NCBI RefSeq assembly: GCF_003473485.1
Contig: NC_053045.1
Coordinates: 41,954,494-42,018,493, forward strand
Reading direction: 5' to 3'
DNA from: Medicago truncatula
Lineage: Eukaryota > Streptophyta > Magnoliopsida > Fabales > Fabaceae
Length of the DNA: 64,000 nucleotides
Numbering within the stretch: position 1 is the first letter of the stretch; every line of letters begins with the position of its first letter. Below the pieces are notes generated by a model. That model ran no database searches, was not told the DNA's origin, and saw nothing but the letters and a program-made list of their open reading frames with translations. Below are positions 35,515 through 47,385 of this stretch, piece by piece. The translations under genes were made by a program, and so were the position numbers.

Positions 35515-36442
35515 TAGAGCTGTCAAAACAGGCCGGTCCGTACGGGCCGACCCGAAAGCCCGAAAAAACGTAGGGCTTGGGCCTAAAAATGGCAGCCTGA
35601 ATTTAAACAGGGCTTTTTGGCCCGGCCCGTAAAAGCCCGAAGCCCATTAGGGCTAGCCCGCCAGCCCGTGTAATTAAAATTACAAAATGAAGCTGCTGTT
35701 TGGGCTTGTGTGGTGTGTGTGGCCCAATTTCACTTTTCTGGCCCAATCCAACAAAATAAGCCATTTCTAGCTTTCTATCCATCCAACAAAAGAAACCAGT
35801 TCACGTCTCTCCCCCTCAGATTCACTCTCTCACCATGGAAACTTCACAAACCATAAAAATTTCAGCTGCGCAGTCGATTTGTCATCCGTTCGTCTCGTTT
35901 TCCATCATCATGTCACTCATGTTCTTCATTGACTCGTCTTCTTCCATCCATTTCTATTATATTCCATTTTTAATTTCTACTTTAATATTACTCAAGTTGT
36001 GCTGAAAAATATTATGTCTATGTTGCTGGTTTATGTATTTAATGGGATCTAATGCATATTATTTTAATCAATATTTGGAGTATGTGGTTAAAAGGATTTA
36101 TTTGATTATGTTAAATTGATTTTTGAAGCTGCAACGTCTGTTGTTAATGTTCATAAGCTTATTCATTTTTTCCTACAAGTTAATGAGAATAAATTTTAAT
36201 CCTTCACAATGAAATGCAGTTTCTGCCCTTTGTTCTCAACTGGATTATGAATTCACTACACATACATTGAAAAAAAAAGGTAAGACAGGCTGGCCCGTTA
36301 GCCCGGGAGCCTGTATAGGGCCGGGCTCGGGCTCTAATATTCATGCCCATTTTTCAACAGGGCTTTTTGGTCCGGCCCGATAAAGCCCGAAGCCCGTTAG
36401 GGCCAGCCCTAAACGGCCCGGGCCGCCGTTTTGACAGCTCTA
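35515..36442. mobile_element. hAT-like element with GC-rich subterminal repeats
   Basis: Ends TAGAGCTGTCAAAAC and exact inverse; 8-bp duplication GTCGTCAG at 35507-35514 and 36443-36450. Both arms (35530-35670 and 36280-36430) are full of CCCGAAAGCCCG / GGCCCGGCCCG words, unlike the AT-rich core. 928 bp, non-autonomous. It sits inside a degenerate tRNA-like SINE (CAGCTTAGTTGGTAAGAG after the right duplication). Confidence 0.92.
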
Positions 36443-36450
36443 GTCGTCAG

Positions 36451-37430
36451 CTTAGTTGGTAAGAGTTAACTCACCCGTAAAATTGTGGGCTCAACTTCTA
36501 CTGCCAATGTGATGACTTCTTTGTTCGTGTTCGTTAAGTATCACAACAAGTACTCTTTAAACCTTGAGACTTATTTGATATTCGCTTGGAATCCAACTCA
36601 TCTAAACTTTTTAAGGAAAATGTAAATTAATTGTGTTCTCCAATTGCAACATTAAGTTTCATATTTCAACATAATAAAACCTTGTCACAAAACTATTACT
36701 CCTTCTCTTCCTTTTAAGTGTCTTTTTTAGAAAATTAAGACCAAAATAGTGATGTGTATTTTTGCACATTTTCTTCCTATTATACCCTCATTTTAATCCA
36801 CCAATAAATTCAATTTTTTTTTTTGCACACACTTTATCTTTTCAGGAAATTTAACATGTTATCTTTTCTCGTAACAAACAATTGTTAGATAATATCTTTT
36901 TATCCAACTAATTCCTATTTTTTTGCGCAGTCTCTCTCTCTCTCTCATAATAAACAATTGTCAATTTTTTAAATATTGTGCACATCTTTTTAATTAATTT
37001 AAGTCAATATAAAAATTATTCCAACTTCACATTAATGAAAAGTTAAGAAAAAATTAACTTTATTCCAACTCCTTTAATTAAAGTTAAGGCTTCAACTATG
37101 GTTTCAACTAATGCTAGAGTCACACTTGAAATTTTTATCAATTACACTCATTTCATTTATAGAATTTTAACTCTTCTTGGAACCATTTTTTGGAAGAAAA
37201 TTTTGTTTAAATTTAAAAATAACAAGAAACAAACTTTTGTTTAAAAAAAAACTTTAGTTTTCTAAATAGATAATATTAATTAGTTTTATTGAAAAAGATA
37301 AAACTAATTAACAAAGGGTATAATTGACAAATCGTACCCTTAAAATACTAATGTAACAAAAAACAAAGAATCCAAAATTTTCCCTATATAATCTCAACAA
37401 ACACACATCCATTATTTTTATCTTTTCCCT
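36451..37430. other. Intergenic region
   Basis: No gene. The first 60 bp look like a SINE body (GTTGGTAAGAG, GTGGGCTCAACTTC). A TC microsatellite lies at 36930-36946. Confidence 0.4.
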
Positions 37431-37600
37431 ATATAATCCCTATATATACACATAGCCTCTTCTTCACATAGCATCAACATATAGCGTCTTCACATAGGCA
37501 GCATCGACGTATAACCTTTTTCTCACGTAGTACATATCGTATCATTTTCTGAAGTCGACAGAACTATTTGAAAACCACACGTTATGGTACGTGCTTATAC
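37425..37600 (+). promoter_or_regulatory. Candidate promoter and first exon of the RNase H-fold gene
   Basis: CCCTATATAATCC at about 37427-37439 and CCCTATATATACAC at 37438-37450 are TATA-like. An ATG at 37584-37586 is followed at once by a splice-donor-like GTACGTGC. Joining this ATG to the acceptor at 39704 keeps the frame of the RNase H domain. This is an inference from sequence only. Confidence 0.35.
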
Positions 37601-40256
37601 TCCTCAATGTTTCTTTATTTATTTTATGTTTTTGTTTACTATACGACTGTTTCAGTAAAAATATGTATTTGAATTTTACCTTTGTATCATATGTTAAACA
37701 CCTTCAAAATATGTATATATAAAACCATACAAAATCAATACTTTACCAACTCCTTCATTTGTATCCTAATTAGGCAATCGTCTAGCTTAAAAGCGATTCA
37801 AATAACCTTAATTTTTCATCAAGTCAAACATATTTATGGCTTTCTTTGGTGAGGAAAAAAATTAGCTTATAGCTTATATCCCATAGCTTATAAGCTCGTT
37901 TAACAAAAAAAAAACTCCGTTTGATAATGGTTTTTCACCACGAGTTTATAACTTATTTCACAAGCTATTTTTATTTTTCCGACGCTATTCCAAATAGCGT
38001 TTGAACTTATCGCTTATAACTTCTTTCATTTTTTCTTCCATTTTTACCCTTTTTTTTTTTTAATCCATTATTACCCTTTATTTTTTTAGGGATAAAGTAA
38101 TACATATTGCTACGATGATTGTGGGATAGGCACGGATTGATATTCTTTTTACGAAAAGGTCTATTGTTACATAATAAACACATTTAGGTGAAGTTGTATC
38201 AGTTATCACAATTGTTTATTTATTTTTTTAGGATCACAACTGTTTTATTCTTTTTTCAACAAAAAAAAAAATTGTTTTAATTTCCATTGTTTTTTTATGA
38301 GAATTGTAACCATCCATTATTTTTTCCTCCTGAAAGAGTAACTATTCATTGTTAATAACGTATATAATAATAATATCTTCCATAACTGTCCATTGTACGA
38401 TTAATTAATCAAAAATAAATATGTTTTTACAGATATAAAATTTCCCCTTCAAAAAAATAAAATAAATTTTAGTGAGTAAAAAATAATTAATAATATAATA
38501 TAAAAGATAAGTTAAATTAATAAATTTAAATTACTAAATTCTAAATACTTGTGTATTTACTTATATAAGTTATCGTGAGCTTAACTCAGTTGATAAGAAC
38601 CATGCATAAAATATGCAAGGTCCGGAGTTTGAACCCCGACCACCATAAAAAAAAAATTAACTTATATAAATTTTATTATGAACTAAGAATGTCTTTTTAT
38701 GTAATTTTATATTTATCAGTTAGTTGAACCGCTAGTTTTACCGAACACTTCAACTAACTTATCAGCTATGTCATAAGCTATAAGCTATAAGTTATCTGTT
38801 ATAAGCTATCAGTCATCAACTATCAGTTATAAGCTATCCGTTAGCTTATAAACTATCCACTATTTTTACCAAACAGAGTCATAATTCCACCTTTATTTTA
38901 ATAGTTCGTTAAACTACACAGGAGGTTTTAAGTTATTTAATCAAAATAAATTGATCTTTTTAGTTTTTTCCTACCACGTACGTGTTAATTAATTAATTGT
39001 AACACGCAAATCCTTTAAATATTTTTAGTAACATTTAGATTTTAAGTTATTTAATTGAAATTTTTAGGCTCCGAATAAGTTACATTTTTTAAGATTTAAA
39101 ATCTGCCAAATTATTACAGTTAAATAACTTAAAGTATAATTGGTACGGAAAAAACTTAAAGACATATGATGTAATTTAGTCTTCAAGTAATCACTCAACT
39201 AGAGTACCAGACTGCAAACACAATAAGTTAAGACATTAATATATTGTGTATAGATAGATAGAGATAGAGCGATCATAGAGAGATTAAGAAAACATAACAA
39301 GAGTATGAGAGGGTGTTGCCCCAAAATGATCGTACAAATATCTTGTGCCGTTTTCATTGAAATACTATTTTATGAGCCAATCACTAAACACAACAAATTG
39401 TTTTACCATGAGTGAAGGTCAAACTTTTGAAAAAAAATATTATTTCTATCTTTACTATTTGGTGACTTTAGTTTATTATGAGAGATTGATGATTAAAATA
39501 ACTTGCTTAGATTAGAGAGACTGATTTGCCAAGAGAAAGATATATTGGAAGTTATCAAAGATAAACAATGGAAAGTTATCTCAATAGATTCCATGCATGT
39601 TGTGATATTTTTTGGATAAAAAATATTAATCTGCTAATATAAAATTGTTTATTCTAATTTATATTTGTTCTTTGCTTCATTATATTTAATTTTTTGTGGT
39701 GCAGTTGGTCAATTGGGTTCCACCTTACGAGAATCAAGTAGTTTTGAATGTTGATGGAAGTTCTCTCGGAAACCCTGGTCAGGCGGGGTTTGGAGGTTTA
39801 ATTCGAGATCACAACGGCTCATGGATTTTAGGATTTAGTGGATACATTGGTATTGTTGACAGCGTAGAAGCTGAATTAAAAGGCATAGAGAGTGGACTAA
39901 GGTTGGCTTGGGATTGTGGCTATCGAGACGTGAGTTGTAGAAGTGATTGTTGGAAAGCTATATTATTGAGTCAAGACTCAACATCTCAGCCTCATAAATA
40001 TGTTGAGATTACGGAGAGTATCAAGGAGCTTGTGTCTAGAGATTGGATTGTTTTGTTAAATTGGACTGAAAGAGAAAGCAACCAATGTGCGGATTTTATG
40101 GCGAAAATGGGAGCAAAAATCGACCAATATGCGGATTTTATGGCAGAAATGGGAGCAATTACCGTGGGTAGTGTAACAATGTTTCCAAAGCCACTACCTT
40201 ACTTATCTTCTTTACTTTCTAGTGATGCCAAGAGAGCAACATATATTAGAGCATAA
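37584..40256 (+). CDS. RNase H-fold (RVT_3 type) protein, possible two-exon gene
   Basis: The domain is on 39705-40256 (183 codons). In order: LNVDGS with the first catalytic Asp, GFGGLIRDHNGSW, EAELKGI with the Glu, CRSDCW with the second Asp, and WTERESNQCADFM with the last Asp. All four acidic residues of the RNase H site are present, and no frameshift is seen. No ATG exists at the head of this exon, which starts at a good acceptor (TTTTTGTGGTGCAG). The upstream ATG at 37584-37586, directly followed by a donor, would supply it, giving 184 residues with a 2.1-kb intron. Such domains are common in plant genomes as LINE derivatives and as host genes of unknown function. A 42-bp direct repeat has copied the CADFMAKMGA segment. 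It may instead be a well-preserved LINE fragment. Confidence 0.5.
37830..38885. mobile_element. Element with AGCTTATAAGCT repeats
   Basis: Its ends read GGCTTTCTTTGGTGAGGAAA and, inverted, GACTCTGTTTGGTAAAAATA, and the arms hold many TTATAAGCTAT words in both orientations. Known plant MITEs with CTGTTTGGT ends look like this. The target duplication is unclear. It carries an inserted SINE (38575-38656). Confidence 0.5.
38575..38656 (+). mobile_element. tRNA-derived SINE, short type
   Basis: A box GAGCTTAACTCAGTTGATAA, B box AGTTTGAACCCCGAC, then CCACCATAAAAAAAAAA. ACTTATATAA occurs just before it and after the tail, a likely target-site duplication. It lacks the extra 3' domain of the SINE at 45673. 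Confidence 0.75.
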
Positions 40257-40589
40257 TTTATAGTTTCTTTTCTCAGTTGTTGTTTTAAAATTAGCATCCT
40301 ATACAACTGTAAATAATTGTTTCTCTTAGTAATAGTTAATTTATATTTATTATGGTGCCTTTTGGTGTACCATCTTACAGTACCTTTACATCATTCATGT
40401 ATTCAAAATGGTTTATGTTGATCATACCAAAATATTCTTTTTTAATAATTTAAACAAATAAAACTCATCTTGAGAGTTATATACATTATTTGTATGATTG
40501 AAGAAAGAACCTAAATGAATTATACAGGGCCTTTATAATATATCTGATTTATAAGTTATTTGGGGAGCCTATGTGAATAAGTTGAGAAT

Positions 40590-40770
40590 GCAGGTGCTGC
40601 AAAAAGGTGAGACATGTCGTATTGTTAGCGGTTGTTTGGTTGTTGCGAAATATGATTATCTTTCAAGAGGATGTCATTGACTGCACTGGAGTCATTAATC
40701 AGGTTAAAATGTTGTGTGGTTGAGTCCGATGGCGTGTATGCTTTCTTTGTAATTTTGCTTATTAAAAAAA
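40590..40770 (+). mobile_element. LINE 3' remnant
   Basis: The plus strand encodes, before a short A-rich tail, WLLRNMIIFQEDVIDCTG, similar to the end of plant LINE ORF2. Boundaries are approximate. Confidence 0.4.
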
Positions 40771-41269
40771 ATGTTGAAAACAACTTTTCTGCATAAAATT
40801 TCGTTATTGTTTATCTCACATCTGCAAGTGTTTATGTCAGAAGTTTTAGTAAGCTTCTTGCTAGATTTTGTTGTCATCTATACTATATATAAATAAAATT
40901 ACATATTTTGGTATCGACTTTTTCTCTTTTTAAAACTACTCTCAACTTTCAATTCAAATAACACATATAACAAATAGATAAGGATAAATTCAAATATTAA
41001 AATAAAAGTGTAACAAACAAATCCGATATGAATATATATTTTTTGAAGTGAGATTCGAACTAATAATCAAAACCAGTTCACCAATGATAAGTTAGGGATG
41101 TATATATTGTTGCTTCTAGAAAAGGATGTGAAATAATAAGAGGTATGTTTTTCTAGAGTGTATGCTGGCAAAATACAATGAATTTCAAAATTTAAATGAG
41201 TCGGATAAAAAGAGGAATTGAAAACAAATAGAGTAGTGAGGGTATATCCTTTGAGGGAGTTTGTTCCAA

Positions 41270-41899
41270 AAACAGCAGACAAGATCAAATGCTTGCCCAA
41301 TTTGGTGACAGCCAAGCTTTCTAGTAGCAAAGCTATTCCTCTTTTCTTGCTTTCCAAGGCACGAAGGCTCAGTATAAAGCTGGTATTTAAGAGTTTGTTT
41401 GATTTTGCAAAACAAATTACAATATGATTATTGATTTCTAATGTTTTCTTGTGTTTTCTTGTGTCCAAGTCCCCATTATTTACAATCTAACTCAAATGGA
41501 GCTAACTTCAAGCATCAAAGTTGGCCTAATAAGTGGAGGTGGATGCTAGAAATGCTTCAACACAGTCCCAAGCTTCAACATCTTATCATTCATGAGGTTT
41601 CACATATAATTTTATTTATTTTGTTTAACTCTACCTCTACCTATCTTAACTTTTGTTTTCTGTTTTTGGTGGAAATTTACTTATTGTTAACAGGAGATAG
41701 AAAATGGGATAGAGAATGGAAATGCTGATGAGGACAATTGGAAGGACCCAAATATTGCTCCGGAATGCCTTTCATCTCAGTTCAAAAGTATTAAGCAACA
41801 TGACAATTCAGCGTCCGTTCCAGAGATTTTAAAGGGAAATACAAGATGTTACAGAAACTATCTCTGTGTCTAAGGGGATGTAAGCTTGTATTTGAATGA
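41270..41899 (+). pseudogene. F-box/FBD/LRR protein, broken 3' part
   Basis: Pieces of an F-box/FBD protein appear in order: an LRR-like piece (LPNLVTAKLSSSKAIPLF, 41295-41350), YNLTQMEL (about 41480), then in another frame WRWMLEMLQHSPKLQHLIIHE ending at a donor after 41596; an acceptor CAG at 41691-41693 leads to EIENG...WKDPNIAPECLSSQFK, the FBD signature. The normal C-terminus (MLQKLSLCLRGCKLVFE, to 41899) is found only in a different frame. At least two frameshifts and no F-box part nearby make this a pseudogene. Such proteins normally are SCF substrate receptors. Confidence 0.75.
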
Positions 41900-42520
41900 T
41901 GAGGGGTGGCTAGGATATTTATAATTCTGTATCTCTAGCTTTTTTGTTTGATTCTAGCACGAGTCGATGGTGTTTGAAAGACAATAACTCTGCCTTAATT
42001 TTTCCTTTATGTTATATACATTTTCAATTATGTATTGGCTTTCATGCAATTAAAATCCATTCAAGTTCCTCTCAACTTTTCCTTTCCTTTTGTTACCAAT
42101 TGTTCTTTATTTTAGTTATCTCAGTCACTATCATTTTCTAGCATTTTTTTTTTAAGGTAATCATTTTCCCAGAAGAGAAGGTAAGATAAAGAAGGAGAGC
42201 ATTAACTTCTAAGTCTCTTATTTAAACTCAACATTTTAGTGTACAAGAATAGTACTAGTAACTACTGATTTCTGACATAAAAATGGCATACCTCTAATTA
42301 AGTTGCATGCTAAGGCAGCATCATATAGGATTGCAGTCATTGTCATCAGGATCAGCCATAACATACAACACTATACACCTTGAATTATTACTAAATTGGT
42401 AAAATCTAAACAAATATCAGTTTGCTGCTTTTGAATACCCTGGTAATAAGAAAAACAAAACAAAAACTTCCTAAATTTCACTATAGAGCATAGGTAAAAT
42501 TTTGGCTGGTACAATACCCA

Positions 42521-45348
42521 TTACTCCTGAGGTGAAGTGGGAGAACTAATCGGTTTGCCTCGTCCGATGGCGAAACCTCTTGTTCCATCTGGCATTCTAG
42601 GGCCCTTTGCATTGGGTTTAGTCGACACTTCACCCAGGACAACACTGCTTGATGGAGATGGTGGGGCAAGTAGGCCACGTCCGGTATGGTTTTGAGTGCG
42701 TCCTCTTCCCTTTCCTCGACCTCTAGTCCATCCTTTCTTTGATCCGACTGAAGTTTCATCACCCTTCCAATATATCAAATACAAGACAATAGCCTCATGT
42801 CAGAACTTGTCATATTTATTCAATAGAAACCAATAGTAGCAAAAGTCCTCAATGCAATCATTTTCCAAAACAGAATGTTTATGAAAAATATCAATATTCA
42901 TGATATCTATCATAATATCATATGCATGCTTAAAATTAAAATAAACCATAGCAATGACACTTACATTACTCTCAACACATAATTCAGTGTTGTTTGGATG
43001 AGAAGAATCTTCAGCAGTTTCAGAATGTAGATTCTCATCGTCATCAAGATAGCCATCGAATTCTGACTTTCTATTCTTCAAAACAGATTTTGGCTGCACA
43101 ATTTACATTAAAGAAAATCCATGAATAAGATCATATGAAATTAAATATATACTATAGATGCACAATAGCATTGGTACTATAACAAATGTGCATACCGAGC
43201 ATCTAAGCAGCAACCTTACTCGCATCCCTTTCCTCCAGTTCCTTTCATCGTTTAATTTCTCAACCTAATCAAATAAGTAAACAGATTCTCTGTTATTTTT
43301 GTAATAATTAATAATTAATAATTTAATCATACGCATCCTAAGCCTAAAGTTATTGAAGAGTTTACTCACAGCTTTGTCAGCAACATCCGATGATTCATAC
43401 TCCACAAGTGCATGTAGCTTCATAATGGCAAGTAACAAATGGTAAGAAATCCTTCCAATGCAGGTATCATTTCTCTTCCTTAAATACCAAGACAACATAG
43501 TAATATGGTATATGCCATATTTTTTGTACCTTGTTACTGATGAGGAAATCACCTTTCGGGCGAGAAGAATTCGGTTCTTGGGGATGGCATATTCTGATTG
43601 TTTTGATGCTGTTCAAAGGTCATCCATCAATACATAAAACATTTTCAAAATGTAAGAAACTGCAAGAATGTGAAATTCATATAATTAAACAGAAGGTGCA
43701 GAGAGGAAATCCACCTCCCAACTACGCCAAATATTTTCTGAAGATTTTGATGGGAATGATCGTCAGGTAAATTCTCTGCCACAACAGTCCGAGACTGCAA
43801 TACAAAACAAGTAATTTGCATTATTTATGCTACAATTAGAAGAAATTTAGTAATAATCCAAGGCACAAAAACAAACTATCCTGTTGCTTTACCATTAATT
43901 CCTCTTTCTCCTTTTCAGCGAAAGGATGTTTTCGTTTAACCTTCTTGCCATCAGCACTCAAAACCTTCAAACCATTTCATTTTTAGACAGAAAATTGAAG
44001 AAAATTAAAATAGTTACTTATTTGTTCCATCCACAATACTCACAAGTTTTGAAGAATGGCGAATAGCTTGTGTAAGCAGATGAATGTTGTTAACAAGTGA
44101 CTTGATCTTTTTTGTGGAAGCAATCACAGTAATTGGAACTGTCAGAAAAACCAAAACCATTCAATGAAACTACGCCGAAATTCAAAGCCAGATCATTGTT
44201 TTGATAAACAACATCACAAAATCCTTACCATAACCTTCAGGATCCTTATTCATCTGTTTCTGGAAAGATTCATTTGCTAGCAAGCTCAGGTCACTGAACT
44301 GATACTCCACCTATTACATCCTCAATTATATGAGCATTTAGCAATGTAAATTTTACAAGTTACAATTAAGAACAAAAATTCATACCCCAAAAACACCCTT
44401 CATAACTGATTTTGCTATAAAAAAAACTGAACTAAACAAATTCATTCATAAATCAATATACGTGCAAAAATAAATCCATTTGGCACAATGTGGTTACTCA
44501 AAAATCTCATTTTGCTCACAATTTCACAACGCAAATCAACTTAATATCATTTCGCTCACAATTTCACAATGCAAATCAACTTAATCTGAAATTTGAATGG
44601 CCTTATTAACACACTCAAATTAACTTAATCTCATTTTGCGCACAATACATATCAACTTAATGTAAAATCCAAATCATCCAAGATTTATTAAGAAAGAAGA
44701 TTACATCTATCCATCGAAAGAAAAGCATTTCGAACTATGAACCATATCAATGTCTCGAACACCTATCCGATACCAATACAGTTTCCATACGTACCTAAAG
44801 AATATCCGATAATATCATTTTTAACAAACTTTCACCGATACTTCTCGCATACATCATCAACATCTTCTTACTAATTAAAGACACAAAATTGCATGTTTTT
44901 TGTAACAAATTGTACGGTTTGATCACAATTTATTTTTATTGAAAGAAATCTTGATTATCATATATTAACTACTGATACATTTTTGTATTAATAAGCAATC
45001 ACCAATGTAAACGTGAAAAGAGGGAAGAACCTGTTTAACAATCTTCTGTTGAAGGTCAGGGTTGAGCACATTCTTGGAACAATTGGGTTGCGAAACATTA
45101 GCATTAGGGATCAAACATGCAGAAGGATCTTGATCACCAACGTAGAACCAATCAGATTCACCAGAACCACCAAGAATCTGAAAGCAAGGATAGAAATAAC
45201 CCGAAATCGGCATTTGAGAATGCGATCTCGGCACGAATTCAGGCGCTTGAACATTGAATTTGAAGCTTGAATTGCTTGTCTCTTGAACATGATCTTTTTC
45301 TTGATTCTTCTCATGATGAATCTTCTCTTCACGTTGTGCTTGTGCCAT
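42521..45348 (-). CDS. LARP6: La-related protein 6 (LARP6-type RNA-binding protein)
   Basis: Ten exons: 45348-45031, 44310-44229, 44138-44044, 43964-43893, 43794-43715, 43608-43530, 43417-43370, 43264-43196, 43093-42965, 42763-42521. They sum to 404 codons plus stop, all GT-AG. Order: a PAM2-like motif at residues 29-40 (FKFNVQAPEFVP; Phe38 is the key residue) for binding poly(A)-binding protein; the La motif, about 97-186 (QQKIVKQVEYQFSDLSLL, DPEGYVPITVIASTKKIKSL); an RRM, about 190-280 (RTVVAENLPDD, LHALVEYESSDVADKAVEKLND); an acidic stretch; an RGR-rich region; and the C-terminal KGPRMPDGTRGFAIGRGKP signature of plant LARP6. Family members bind RNA and are thought to control translation or mRNA storage. 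Nothing inactivating is seen. Subgroup B or C is likely because of the PAM2 motif. Confidence 0.95.
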
Positions 45349-45460
45349 TGTTGTGCAGTTTTTTTTTTCTCTGTGTGTGATTGTGAGAAATGGTGTAACT
45401 AACTATTTCACAAGCTTAATAGTAACTAACTATTTTTGTGTAACTAACTATTTTTGTTTC
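45349..45460 (-). promoter_or_regulatory. LARP6 leader with short tandem repeats
   Basis: Directly upstream of the start codon, GTAACTAACTATTT occurs three times (about 45396, 45422 and 45442 in slightly changed form). No TATA box was found. Their position suggests leader or core promoter; function unknown. Confidence 0.35.
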
Positions 45461-45672
45461 TTTGTTTTTTTGGTATTGAATTTGAATCCATGTTTTGCGT
45501 TACCTCTTTCCTACACTTGTGGCTATTTTGACTAAATCTTTCAAGGTTATAAATAAATCTATTAAACTCCTTCATTTTCTAAAATCCCTCAAACCATGCT
45601 CATTCCACAAATTAAATGCTTCATTCCTTATTCTCATCAAGATAGAGTCAAAAATATTTTCATTTCATCCAC

Positions 45673-45806
45673 GTGAGCTTAGCTCAGTTGATAGAAATAT
45701 TGCATTTTATATGTAGGGGTCAGGGTTCGAACTCCGGACACTCCACTTCTCCATAATTATATTGTGTGAGTTCTAGCCACTAGGCTACTTAACAAAAAAA
45801 AAAAAA
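45673..45806 (+). mobile_element. tRNA-derived SINE
   Basis: A box GTGAGCTTAGCTCAGTTGAT, B box AGGGTTCGAACTCCGG, a 3' domain (CTCTAGCCACTAGGCTACTT-like) and a poly(A) tail at about 45794-45806. It is the best-preserved SINE here; a real tRNA is excluded by the missing cloverleaf 3' half. Confidence 0.88.
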
Positions 45807-46400
45807 ATCATTTCTAAATATTTAACTCATTTTCCTCGACCAATAATGCATTGGTCTAAGCGATTTGCGCTCCTTAAGTAAGTGGGCAAGTGTATGATCA
45901 TTGACTCTTGTATACGGAAAAATATGGTTAGAAGTGGAAAATCCACCTAGTGTACTCCAGAGAATAAAGATTAGTCACTCTTGAACCGCCATGAAAGTTA
46001 CATACCTAAAGTAATCCAAAAAAAATAATAACTCTTTTTCTTTAAATTGTAATTTTTTTTATGAGAAATGATATTTTGATATGAAAAGGTGACATCAACT
46101 TGAGTGGTTGAAGACTCCTAAAAAAAACTTGTAATATTGACGCAATTCTAATATGTGATTAGCTATCTATGGAAAAAAGGGTTAGGCTGTCCCATTCTGT
46201 CAATAACCCTTCTAAAAAGGGACAGAGCGAGGCGGGTCAATTAGAGATGTAAGGTTGGAAATCTCACCCCGCTATATTTTCTGGCAGACTAGCAGGTAGT
46301 GGGTTGACCCGTTAATTTTTTATTTTTTTTTAAAAAGTAATTAAAAACTTCACATAAATAATGTAAAAATATATAAATTTCTTTACGATATATATATATA
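45807..46400. other. Intergenic region
   Basis: No gene. 46185-46310 has GGGACAGAGCGAGGCGGGTC and GGGTTGACCCG words, with related text at 47980-48125 (CAGGTCAACCCGTC, TTCAACCCATTTTATCATCCC), so 46.2-48.1 kb may be one hAT-like element loaded with later insertions. Confidence 0.4.
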
Positions 46401-46409
46401 TATATATGG

Positions 46410-46593
46410 GTTTTGCTAGAAGCCATCCATGAAGGTGTCTTTTAGCAACCCACACCTCAAGTTGTGATTTTCACTTTTTAGTTATAACTTTGCTAAAAGA
46501 CACCTTCATTAAAATTACTTGGTGTCTTTTAACAAATGCTTATAGAGTAACTTGCTAAAAGACACATTCATAAAATGTGTCTTCTAGCAAAAC
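46410..46593. mobile_element. MITE with GTTTTGCTAGAAG ends
   Basis: GTTTTGCTAGAAG at the left and its exact inverse CTTCTAGCAAAAC at the right; arms repeat GGTGTCTTTTAGCAA and TTGCTAAAAGACAC. It is inserted in an (AT)n tract (46390-46408). Confidence 0.75.
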
Positions 46594-46611
46594 TCTATAT
46601 ATAGGGCGTTG

Positions 46612-46953
46612 TTGATTTACACCCACCTAAAAACACTAAGGTGTAAAAAAATTTTTAGAGGAAACACTAAGGTGTAAATTAGCGAGCTGAATCCACCTAA
46701 AAATCATTAAGCTATACTCACTTGATTATTTATTTACATCCACTTTCATCATTCGAAATATCGTTTCCTTAAAAGTTTGCATCACATGGTACTATTACAT
46801 TTTTTTTTTAATTAAAAAAACAACAAAAAATTTCATTAAATATTTGATTTCCAAATTAATAATATCATTCACACTGGAACAACAATTCAACAACATGATT
46901 TAATTCATTAGAAACACTTTAATACCTCTACAGGAGGACCTTGAGAGAAAGAG

Positions 46954-46998
<45 letters not shown>

Positions 46999-47362
46999 TG
47001 TTAACTTACACTTAAAAACATTAAGGTGCAAGTTAGCAAGCTGCACCCACGTGTAATTTACTAAAACACTTTTTGTTTATATTCTAATCAATTTTAAATG
47101 AAAGGACAATTTTGTAACTAGTTTAAAAATATCCTTAAAAAAAGAAACAAAAAAGACAATGACATGCTTAAGGTACGAAACATGTAATAAAGACAAACTT
47201 TTAAGGAAACAATATTTAGAATGATGAAAATGAGTGTAAATTAGTGAAGGTTGTTAACTTGCACCTTAATAATACTTATAAAAATGAGTGTAAATAATCA
47301 AGTGGATGTAGGTTGCTAACTTGCACCTTAGTGTTTTTAGGTGGGTGTAATTTAGCAACCAT
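46612..47362. mobile_element. Foldback MITE complex (two related copies)
   Basis: The left end TTACACCCACCTAAAAACAC has its inverse GTGTTTTTAGGTGGGTGTAA at the right end (47328-47352). Inside are further copies of the same words (46995-47050 and 47230-47330), so one element seems inserted in a relative. A (TA)n tract at 46959-46995 marks the inner junction. Confidence 0.65.
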
Positions 47363-47385
47363 ATATATAATGACTACATAAAAAG

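Noticed and set aside
45673..45750. Possible tRNA gene (A and B boxes present)
   Set aside because: The acceptor stem and cloverleaf cannot be formed; the poly(A) tail and related copies show a SINE.
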